Assembly: GCA_014860115.1 (NCBI GenBank)
Contig: JACZKK010000182.1
Span: forward strand, 1-40,700
DNA: 40,700 bases
Direction of reading: 5' to 3'
Origin: Ignavibacteriaceae bacterium
GTDB taxonomy: Bacteria; Bacteroidota; Ignavibacteria; Ignavibacteriales; Ignavibacteriaceae
The notes under the pieces are model-generated. The model had not been told where the DNA came from. It searched no databases and saw nothing but the letters and a program-made list of their open reading frames with translations. The translations under genes were made by a program, and so were the position numbers. This document shows, piece by piece, positions 1 to 7,443 of this stretch (position 1 is the first letter of the stretch; the number at the start of each line of letters is the position of its first letter).

Positions 1-851
1 GTTAAGAAATAATTTTCTGGTTTTAAAGTATTTTTATCTGAAACTTCTTGGACTTCAGTAATGATTCCACCATTAGTTGTTTTTAAAATTGCTCCATTAT
101 TTCCGCAGATATATGCTATACCATCACCGATATAATTAACATCTGTCAACGTATTCGAGGTAAGTAATTGAGTATTCCAATTTATACCGCCATTTGATGT
201 ATTTAGTACAATTCCCTTGAACGAGTAATTATCACCGCCCACGGCAATACCATTCTCTGCATTAGAAAATGAAATACCCAGAAGGTCCAAATTTGTACCG
301 CTTTGCTGAAGATTCCAGGACAATCCCCCATTTGTAGATCGAACGATTATTCCATTAAATCCAACAGCAGTAATAAAATTTTCATCATAATATGAAACTG
401 CATGCAAACTATTAGACGTACCACTATTAAGAGGTAACCAGGTATTACCAGTATCCGTAGTTTTAAATATTAGGCCGCCATTGCAAACAATTATTCCATC
501 GTTAAAGTTAATAAAGCAGATGTCTCTAAGGGCAGCTCCTGTACCAAGATTTATATTTTGCCAATTCTGACCTGCATTAGTCGTTTTTAATAATTGACCG
601 CTTGAACCAACAACAAAACCAATGCTTGAATCAATGAAGAAAACCCTATTTAGATGTACGGATCCAGAATATTGATTATACCATGAAATACCACCATCAG
701 TAGTTCGCAGAATATAACCTGATGAAATATAATTACCTCCTACCGCTGTTCCATTAAGGGTATCTGTAAACGACACACCCAGAAGATGAGAAGATAGACC
801 GCTATTTTGGGCTAACCAGTTAGAACCACCATCATTTGTTCTTAGAATTGT
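1..851 (-). pseudogene. Downstream remainder of YCF48-repeat secreted protein, cut off by an internal stop and by the window edge
   Basis: Continuing past the TGA at 852-854 in the same minus-strand frame, the sequence stays open to position 1. It encodes further YCF48-type blade repeats: TILRTNDGG directly after the stop, then YILRTTDGG, QLLKTTNAG, LIFKTTDTG, IIVRSTNGG and AILKTTNGG, each followed by a Trp-containing strand. Near the edge the text becomes a polar linker (KPENYFL), which in this family usually precedes a T9SS NYPNPFNP sorting domain, so that domain probably lies just outside the window. I see no ATG that would allow independent translation. It is best read as the 3' part of the gene at 852-1889, separated by one nonsense codon. 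Confidence 0.7.
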
Positions 852-1889
852 TCAATTATTGCCAACCGCAGTACCGTGTTGTTCATCTGAGAAAGATATA
901 TTGTTCAGATCCTTACGAATCCCAGTAGTTTCTTGTATCCAGCCATTACCTCCATCTTCGCTTCTGATAATTAAACCATTTTTTCCCACAACGCAGACAC
1001 TATTTGAATCTGTAAGAAAAACACTTTGAAAAACAGTTGATTCTGTACCAGTACTCACAAAGAACCATGAAATTCCTCCATTAGTGGTTTTAAGTACAAT
1101 GCCGTCTTGTGAATAATTATCCCAGCCAGCAATGATACCAAGGTCTACATTTATTAAGAAAACTTCGTAAAGGGCATTAATTGCGGGTACCCCTTGCCAA
1201 GTCCATGTTAATCCACCATTCACTGTTCTTAATATTGTTCCTGTTCCACCTGTAATTATTCCCAAATTTGTACCAACAAAATGAATACTTGTTAATATAG
1301 AAGTCGTGCCCACCAAAATTCGAGACCAAGTGACACCTTCATTTGTTGTTCTTAAATATCTGCCCCCAGCTCCGACTACATGTCCTACATTAATGTCAGT
1401 AAAGCAAACGTCATATAAATCGTATGTTGTTCCACTAGCTTGAGAAAACCATGTTATACCGCCATTAGTAGTACTGAGAATAGTGCCTGCGTTTCCTACT
1501 ACCATAACAATATTTTCGTCAATAAAATCAATACCTCTAAGATGCTGTGTTGTAGTACTTGAAAGATTAAACCAAAATTTCCCGCCATTCGTAGTTTTAA
1601 TAACCGTACCATATTCACCAACAGCCATTCCAATATCCATATTATAAAATGAAACGTCATTTAAATTGCTATTAATTCCAATCTGCTGAATAATCCATGT
1701 ATCCCCTGCATCTTCTGTTATCAACATTGTCCCAAACTCACCTACGGCAAATCCTTTAATTGAATCTGCAAAACAGACTTTACGGAGATCATTACCTTGC
1801 GGTAATGGATTTTGCCAGAACCATCCTTCTTGTGCAGATAGAGTATTCGAAAGAATAAAAACCAGGAGAGATATTTTAAGGGTTCGCAT
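852..1889 (-). CDS. Secreted YCF48-repeat (beta-propeller-like) protein, N-terminal part, ends at premature TGA
   Basis: The first 20 residues form a signal peptide (MRTLKISLLVFILSNTLSAQ). About seven repeats follow, of the YCF48/BNR-like type GxxGTxxxTTNGGxxW, for example GTVIKTTNGG, GTILSTTNGG and GTILRTVNGG. Such repeats fold as propeller blades in exported proteins. The ATG at 1889 sits behind a GGGG sequence at good spacing. The last residues AVGNN run into TGA where every other repeat has a Gly codon (AVGxxG), and the frame continues with repeats afterwards. This points to a GGA-to-TGA change (a true nonsense mutation or a sequence error). The function is unknown; members are cell-surface or secreted proteins. 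Confidence 0.8.
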   Translation of the reverse strand: MRTLKISLLVFILSNTLSAQEGWFWQNPLPQGNDLRKVCFADSIKGFAVGEFGTMLITEDAGDTWIIQQIGINSNLNDVSFYNMDIGMAVGEYGTVIKTTNGGKFWFNLSSTTTQHLRGIDFIDENIVMVVGNAGTILSTTNGGITWFSQASGTTYDLYDVCFTDINVGHVVGAGGRYLRTTNEGVTWSRILVGTTSILTSIHFVGTNLGIITGGTGTILRTVNGGLTWTWQGVPAINALYEVFLINVDLGIIAGWDNYSQDGIVLKTTNGGISWFFVSTGTESTVFQSVFLTDSNSVCVVGKNGLIIRSEDGGNGWIQETTGIRKDLNNISFSDEQHGTAVGNN

Positions 1890-1923
1890 AATTTTACCCC
1901 ATATAAAATTAGACTTTTAATTT

Positions 1924-4062
1924 TTACTTTAATAAAATCATTTTTTTCGTTTCCGAGTATTGACCAGCTCTCAGTTGATAAAAATAAATTCCACTCGGGA
2001 GATTTGCTGCGTTAAATTCTATTTCATATTCTCCAGCTGGTTTTTCTTCGTTAACGAGTGTTGCAATTTCCCTTCCGAGAATGTCGTAAACTTTTAGTGT
2101 AACGAGTATGTCACTCTGAGCCTGTCGAAGAGTGACAGAAGGAATTGTATATTTTATTTTTGTAACCGGGTTAAACGGGTTGGGGTAGTTATTTGAAAGA
2201 CTGTAATTCAAAGTAGTATAAAAATTTATTTCGGTTTCAATTGACGAAGTTTCATCATTATAATATTTTAAGATTGTTCCTTCTTGACCTGCGAACCATC
2301 CTATCTTATTGTCAATGAATTGGACTGATCTAATCCCATAGGATGAAGGATGCCAATAGCTCTCCCAACTTTGTCCCCCATTTGTAGTTTTTAATGATGT
2401 AGGGACTAACCAAACATTGTTTTCATCGGAAATCCAATAATCAGTTATAGATATTGCTTCATTTAATTGAACTTGCCAGGTATATCCTCCATCAGTTGTT
2501 TGCATAAGAGTTGAACCATTATCATTGATTCCCCAACCTTCATTTTCATTCAAAAAGAAAATTTTACGTATAGTTATTCCTGGTAGAATTTGCTCCCAAC
2601 TATTACCTCCATCTGAGGTTTTATAAATTATCCCACCATGTTGAGTGGCCCATCCTGTTGTAGAATTAAGAAAAAATATGTCCCAGATCATATTGTTAGT
2701 ATTACACACCAAACTCCAATTCCATCCTCCATCTGTTGTTCGCCAAATCCCAGCACAGTCTGTAAAACCGATTTGCCTGTTAACGAACTCTAATAGGCCT
2801 AGATGTTCTCCTATACCAAGCGAGGGTGGTTGGTAACTCATCCAAGTTTGACCACCATTTGTGGTTTTTAGAATTAATGGTCCCGGTTGAGTCGGATAAG
2901 GATTATGACGATAACCGCAACCCCAGCCATAAAGGCTATCAATAAAAGTAATTTTATGGACATAATCCGCATATCCGTGCACCCAGGACACAGTCCAAGT
3001 AAATCCACCATCCTGAGTGTACCATAATTCTGGACCTGGTGCTATTATTGTACCTTTCAGACTATCAATGAAGAATGCTGAAGCACTAAATCTAAACCCA
3101 CTAGATTGTGCAACCCAAGTAAATCCTCCATCAATAGTTTTTCTAATTGCACCACTTGAATGTATTAACCACCCCGTCAATGTATCGATGAAGAAAATAT
3201 TATTTATATAAGAACCCAAACCTGAAGCTGTAACCCAATTGTTACCACCATCCGTAGTTTTTAAAATATTTCCTGCTCTATCCGAAATCCATCCTGATGA
3301 ACTGCTAATAAATGTAATTGAAGTGAGGCCAGGATTTACCAGTGGATATTCAAACCAGTTACTTCCACCATCAATTGTTTTGAAAAGTGAGGCAGAATTA
3401 CTAACTGAATTGCCTGCAATCCAACCATTCATACTATCAGCAAAACTAATTGAGAAATACGTTGCCGCTGAATCTAAATTTTGTTTAACCCAGGTCAATC
3501 CTCCGTCGCCAGTATGATAAACTTCTGTTCCTGAATATCCTGTTGCCCATCCTCTTAATGAATTTTGGAAAAAACATGAATAGAATTTTGCTGTCGGATC
3601 TAACATTTGATCATTCCAGGATATTCCTCCATCTGTAGTCTTAGAGATTATACCGAACCCTACAACCCATCCAATGTTTTCAGAAATAAATTTAACATCA
3701 TATAGAATTTTATTAAAAAAATAAATCTGCGACCAGCTTTGACCAGCATCAGAAGTTTTGAATACTCGGCCTTCTTGAGTATTACCATCAAGTCCACTAA
3801 CTGCCCAACCAAAATTTTTATTGATAAATGATATTGACTTAATATTTGCTCTGATGCTGTCAAAATAAATTGCTCTCCATTCCGAACCATCTGTTGTTTT
3901 TACGAATGTTCCTTTATCACCAACCACCCAGCCTGTTGAAGAATCGGTAAAAAAAATCTTTTTCAAGCTGTTCGCTTGTGGTAATGGATTACGCCATTCC
4001 CATTGTGCGGATGAAGTAATTGAAAGTATAAAAACCAGGAGAGATATTTTTAGGGTTCGCAT
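1924..4062 (-). CDS. Secreted YCF48-repeat protein with T9SS C-terminal sorting domain
   Basis: A 712-residue exported protein. The signal peptide MRTLKISLLVFILSITSSAQ is nearly identical to that of the neighbouring paralogue. About twelve YCF48-type repeats follow (KTTDGGxxW, KTTNGGQTW and variants), each paired with a GWxxG strand. The last ~90 residues are a type A T9SS sorting domain: SNNYPNPFNPVTKIKY, VYDILGREIATLVNEE, GIYFYQLRAG and a final KKMILLK. I chose the second ATG (4062) because GGAG lies six bases upstream of it; an in-frame ATG at 4074 would overlap that ribosome site. A 27-base palindromic element is embedded in frame in the sorting domain. It is probably secreted and anchored at the cell surface; the biological role is unknown. 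Confidence 0.85.
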   Translation of the reverse strand: MRTLKISLLVFILSITSSAQWEWRNPLPQANSLKKIFFTDSSTGWVVGDKGTFVKTTDGSEWRAIYFDSIRANIKSISFINKNFGWAVSGLDGNTQEGRVFKTSDAGQSWSQIYFFNKILYDVKFISENIGWVVGFGIISKTTDGGISWNDQMLDPTAKFYSCFFQNSLRGWATGYSGTEVYHTGDGGLTWVKQNLDSAATYFSISFADSMNGWIAGNSVSNSASLFKTIDGGSNWFEYPLVNPGLTSITFISSSSGWISDRAGNILKTTDGGNNWVTASGLGSYINNIFFIDTLTGWLIHSSGAIRKTIDGGFTWVAQSSGFRFSASAFFIDSLKGTIIAPGPELWYTQDGGFTWTVSWVHGYADYVHKITFIDSLYGWGCGYRHNPYPTQPGPLILKTTNGGQTWMSYQPPSLGIGEHLGLLEFVNRQIGFTDCAGIWRTTDGGWNWSLVCNTNNMIWDIFFLNSTTGWATQHGGIIYKTSDGGNSWEQILPGITIRKIFFLNENEGWGINDNGSTLMQTTDGGYTWQVQLNEAISITDYWISDENNVWLVPTSLKTTNGGQSWESYWHPSSYGIRSVQFIDNKIGWFAGQEGTILKYYNDETSSIETEINFYTTLNYSLSNNYPNPFNPVTKIKYTIPSVTLRQAQSDILVTLKVYDILGREIATLVNEEKPAGEYEIEFNAANLPSGIYFYQLRAGQYSETKKMILLK
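2110..2136. repeat. 27-bp palindromic element inserted in frame within the T9SS domain coding sequence
   Basis: Perfect 8-base arms GTCACTCT and AGAGTGAC enclose the 11-base centre GAGCCTGTCGA. The element is exactly nine codons long and is read as VTLRQAQSD on the coding (minus) strand. It interrupts the usual TIP-x-VTLKVYDILG run of the sorting domain, and VTL appears on both sides of it. Palindromes of this kind are familiar as dispersed repeats in many genomes; its copy number here cannot be judged from this window. Confidence 0.7.
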
Positions 4063-4133
4063 TTTACGCTCCATTAAAAATTAATTTCATAAGAAACTTA
4101 TAAAATTAATTTGAGAAAGGCGAGCGGGGATTT

Positions 4134-4158
4134 GTCATTCCGGACTTGATCCGGAATC
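4134..4158. repeat. Intergenic REP-like palindrome
   Basis: Arms ATTCCGGA (4137-4144) and TCCGGAAT (4150-4157) with loop CTTGA form a perfect 8-bp stem, framed by GTC on the left and C on the right. It lies in the 155-base gap between the YCF48/T9SS gene and nuoN. There is no T-run beside it, so it does not look like a standard terminator, though it could shield the 3' end of the nuo transcript. The layout resembles widely dispersed short palindromes of bacterial genomes. Confidence 0.6.
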
Positions 4159-4217
4159 TAATTTATCGTTTTTTGGCGAGTTAAAGATGCTGAAACGGAG
4201 TTCAGCATAAATTCCTA

Positions 4218-5726
4218 TTAAAACCCTAAAATCGTAGCGGAGTTTTTAGCAAGGTTTACGATTGGCGTAAAGTAGACACCAAATACAAAGACAGGAATAA
4301 GTAAGAGAAGAATAATTATCACATTACCAAAACTAACCTGAATTTTTTCGCGGGAAGTTTCAGTCCTTACAAGGTAGAGATTTTTCAAAACACGAACGTA
4401 GTAGTAATACGCGACAACCGTATTCAGTAAAGTTATAAATGCAACAACTATCATATCAGCATTTATCAATGCGATGAAGATGTATAGCTTTCCAATGAAT
4501 CCAGCTGTTGGCGGTAAGCCAGCTAATGAGAGCAAGAAAATTGACAATGCAACTCCTAGAAATCCCGTAGCTGAACCCATTCCTTTGTAGTCATCCATTT
4601 CTTCACTGCCGATCTTGTTTGCAATCAGCATAACAACAAAGAAAGCTCCGAGATTCATAAAAAGATAAATTGCAAAGTAAACAAGAACAGCAATCACTCC
4701 ATCATTCGAGAAAATTGCAACTGCAAGAAGCAAATAACCTGCGTGTGCAATGCTGGAGTAAGCGAGCATTCGTTTAATATTATCCTGCCAGAGTGCAGCA
4801 AAATTGCCGAGTGTCATTGTAAGAATTGCTAGAGCAATTAGAATTCTCTGCCAGTCAATTATGCCTAGCATAATCCAGCTTCCATCAGATGCTAGACTTT
4901 GAAAGAAAGTTACTTTGATAAACCTGATAAGTAATGCAAAACCAGCAGCTTTGCTTGCGACAGAAAGATAAGCTGTAATTGCAATTGGAGCTCCTTCGTA
5001 AACGTCCGGAGTCCAGAAATGAAAAGGTGCAATTGATACTTTGAATCCAATCCCACCAAGAACCATAATACCTGCAAATATGAAAGTGAATCCGCCAACA
5101 TTAGCATTCTGAAGAAGAGCATTCATCTCATAAAGATTAGTCGTTCCTAACAATCCGTAAAGAATAGAAATGCCGAAAAGCATTATACCAGAAGCAGCAC
5201 TTCCGTAGATAACGTACTTCAATGATGCTTCGGAACTACGTTCAACAGACTTGAGAAATCCTGCTAAGATGTACGATGACAAAGAGAGCAGTTCAATTGA
5301 AACATAAATGAGAATTAAATCTGAAGCACCTGAAATCAGAAACATTCCGAGAACCATTGCCATTATTAGAGTATAGTATTCACCGTGACGATCGCTGGAG
5401 TTTACAATTTCAGTGGATGCAACTGAAAACAGAATAACGAATATCGTCGAAAGTATGACAATCATTTTGAAAAATGCTGAGAATGAATCAACTGCAAGTA
5501 AACCTACACTCGTTTCATCGTATCTGAAAGCAAAGTTGTTCATATTAAATTGCTCAGCAACAAAGTATGCAGTAATAAGCAATCCAACTATCGAAATGAA
5601 GGGGAGGAGGTTTTTTCTTTTATCGAATAATAGATCGAAAAGAACGATGACAACCAGAAGGATTGATAGAGCAATCTCTGGTTTAATTAACTGAAGGCTT
5701 GTTGTTAAATTTTCTGGCATTGCCAT
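4218..5726 (-). CDS. nuoN: NADH-quinone oxidoreductase subunit N
   Basis: A 502-residue polytopic membrane protein of the Mrp-antiporter-like family and the last gene of the nuo operon. Diagnostic segments are APFHFWTPDVYEGAP, the Lys-containing FKVSIAPF helix, LAYSSIAHAGYLLLAV and LAGLPPTAGFIGKLYIF. It forms one of the three proton-translocating modules of the complex I membrane arm. The length is normal for NuoN. It starts 20 bases after the nuoM stop, consistent with one polycistronic transcript. No defect is visible. Confidence 0.95.
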   Translation of the reverse strand: MAMPENLTTSLQLIKPEIALSILLVVIVLFDLLFDKRKNLLPFISIVGLLITAYFVAEQFNMNNFAFRYDETSVGLLAVDSFSAFFKMIVILSTIFVILFSVASTEIVNSSDRHGEYYTLIMAMVLGMFLISGASDLILIYVSIELLSLSSYILAGFLKSVERSSEASLKYVIYGSAASGIMLFGISILYGLLGTTNLYEMNALLQNANVGGFTFIFAGIMVLGGIGFKVSIAPFHFWTPDVYEGAPIAITAYLSVASKAAGFALLIRFIKVTFFQSLASDGSWIMLGIIDWQRILIALAILTMTLGNFAALWQDNIKRMLAYSSIAHAGYLLLAVAIFSNDGVIAVLVYFAIYLFMNLGAFFVVMLIANKIGSEEMDDYKGMGSATGFLGVALSIFLLSLAGLPPTAGFIGKLYIFIALINADMIVVAFITLLNTVVAYYYYVRVLKNLYLVRTETSREKIQVSFGNVIIILLLLIPVFVFGVYFTPIVNLAKNSATILGF

Positions 5727-5746
5727 ACGTTCCTAAAAATTCACTT

Positions 5747-7351
5747 TTATTGTAATCCTGTTATTGAACTGAAAAATACCTGCGAGTCCTGCATAAATTT
5801 AACCATCGAATTAACTGAAGCATTCATTACATCGAGCATTGCTGAAGGATAAACACCAAGGAAAATAATGATCAAAGTTAACGGAATGAGCATTGCATAT
5901 TCTCTTCTATCAAGGTCTTTGAGCTGCATCCATTTTTCTTTTAATGTACCGAGATAAACTCTCTGCATTGTCCAGAGCATATAGCCAGCACCCAAAAGAA
6001 TTCCAAGAGTTGAAATAATTGTTATCACTCTTATTATGTCATAGCTGAATGCACCAAGGAAAACAAAAATTTCAGAAATAAATCCGCTTAATCCGGGCAG
6101 ACCAATTGCAGCAAAGAACGCAACAGAAACGAACCCTGTGTAGATTGGCATTTGAGTACCAATTCCACCAAAGTCATCCAGGTTTCTAGTATGAGTTCTG
6201 TCGTAAAGAACACCAACAATTAAGAAGAGCATTGCTGTAATCGTTCCATGGTTGAACATTTGAAGAATCGCTCCAGATATTCCCATCGTATTTAATGAAG
6301 CCATTCCAAGCAGACAATAACCCATATGTGAAACTGATGAGTAGGCAATCAGCTTTTTGAAATCTCTTTGAGCCATTGCAGCCAGGGCACCGTAAATAAT
6401 ATTGATCATTCCAAATAATCCGATATACCACGCAAGCTGATAGGTTAATTCAGGGAAGATTGGGTAATTAAATCTGAGTATTCCGTAAGTTCCCATTTTC
6501 AGAAGAACTCCAGCCAGAATTACGCTGATTGGTGTTGGTGCTTCAACGTGAGCATCAGGTAACCACGTGTGGAACGGGAACATCGGGATTTTAATTGCGA
6601 ATCCGGCAAACAATCCAACGAAGGCAATGAATCGCCAATTATCCGGATTGAGTGGAGATAAAATTCCGTCAACTGTGTAATTAGCTGTGTTCATCATCTC
6701 AAGAATGTTGAACGTAAATACTTTACTCCCATCAGCAAGTGTTTCGGTTGTACTGAAGTATAATCCGATCATCACAAGAAGAATAAAAATACTTCCAAAT
6801 AATGTGTAGAGGAAGAACTTGATTGCTGCATATTCTCTTCTTGGACCTCCCCAGATTCCAATGAGGAAGTACATTGGGAGAAGCATAATTTCCCAGAAAA
6901 CGAAAAACAGGAAGAAATCCAGAGAAACAAACACGCCCATCATTCCAGTATCAAGTAAAAGAAATAAAGCGAAATAACCTTTTAGCTGACGATCAATCGT
7001 CCACGAAGAAAGTGTTGCAATGAAAGTTACAATTGCAGTTAGAAGTACGAGAGGAGTGCTTAATCCATCAACTCCAAGGAAGTAATCAATCTTAATTGTT
7101 CCAATCCAAGGGAAATCTGAAATCTCAATCCATCTGAATTTTTCAGCGAACTGGAATGAGCTTGCCTCATTTATTCCACCGAGCGAATAATTATAATTGC
7201 TCATCAGAACGGCAGCGAGTACAACCTGTATTCCTGTTGCAAGAAGTGCAGTATACTTAATTGCACTGACGTTCTCCTTTTTGAGGAAGAGAATTATCAC
7301 CATCCCGACAACCGGAATGAATGTTAGAAATGTTAGTATTGGAAAATTCAT
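5747..7351 (-). CDS. nuoM: NADH-quinone oxidoreductase subunit M
   Basis: A 534-residue antiporter-like membrane subunit. It has the TM5 Glu in FWEIMLLPMYFLIG, the broken-helix Lys in FAIKIPMFPFHTWLPDAH, then VEAPTPISVILAG, LIAYSSVSHMGYCLLG and GLPGLSGFISEIFVF, all typical of NuoM. It pumps protons in the membrane arm of complex I. A 92-base spacer with an unusual compound palindrome separates it from nuoL, the only sizeable gap in an otherwise tightly packed operon. Confidence 0.95.
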   Translation of the reverse strand: MNFPILTFLTFIPVVGMVIILFLKKENVSAIKYTALLATGIQVVLAAVLMSNYNYSLGGINEASSFQFAEKFRWIEISDFPWIGTIKIDYFLGVDGLSTPLVLLTAIVTFIATLSSWTIDRQLKGYFALFLLLDTGMMGVFVSLDFFLFFVFWEIMLLPMYFLIGIWGGPRREYAAIKFFLYTLFGSIFILLVMIGLYFSTTETLADGSKVFTFNILEMMNTANYTVDGILSPLNPDNWRFIAFVGLFAGFAIKIPMFPFHTWLPDAHVEAPTPISVILAGVLLKMGTYGILRFNYPIFPELTYQLAWYIGLFGMINIIYGALAAMAQRDFKKLIAYSSVSHMGYCLLGMASLNTMGISGAILQMFNHGTITAMLFLIVGVLYDRTHTRNLDDFGGIGTQMPIYTGFVSVAFFAAIGLPGLSGFISEIFVFLGAFSYDIIRVITIISTLGILLGAGYMLWTMQRVYLGTLKEKWMQLKDLDRREYAMLIPLTLIIIFLGVYPSAMLDVMNASVNSMVKFMQDSQVFFSSITGLQ

Positions 7352-7394
7352 TTATCTACCCAATGTTTTCAAATTTTTATATTGTAACTCAGGA

Positions 7395-7424
7395 TTCTCC
7401 CGAAGGGACTCCTTTGGAGGAGAA
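7395..7424. repeat. Compound palindrome in the nuoL-nuoM spacer
   Basis: Outer arms TTCTCC (7395-7400) and GGAGAA (7419-7424) enclose two small hairpins, TCCC-GAA-GGGA (7398-7408) and CTCC-TTT-GGAG (7409-7419). The two layouts are mutually exclusive where they overlap, so the RNA could switch between one long and two short stems. It has no adjoining T-run, so it is not an obvious terminator. It may be a mobile or dispersed short repeat, or an RNA-processing/stability element inside the operon. Confidence 0.5.
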
Positions 7425-7443
7425 CTGAACTACGAATTATTTT

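Noticed and set aside
846-860. TGA as a recoded glycine codon (code 25-like)
   Set aside because: TGA is the natural stop of pyrK, the GWxTD gene and others in the window, with immediate downstream starts, so global recoding is excluded.
2645-3517. Plus-strand open frames of 63-92 codons opposite the YCF48/T9SS gene
   Set aside because: They are shadows of a repetitive coding gene: their translations are antisense of the repeat motif and no ribosome sites are seen.
1-4062. Tandem YCF48 repeats as a DNA-level repeat or CRISPR-like array
   Set aside because: The periodicity is a protein-repeat pattern with variable DNA and unit length, not direct repeats with spacers.
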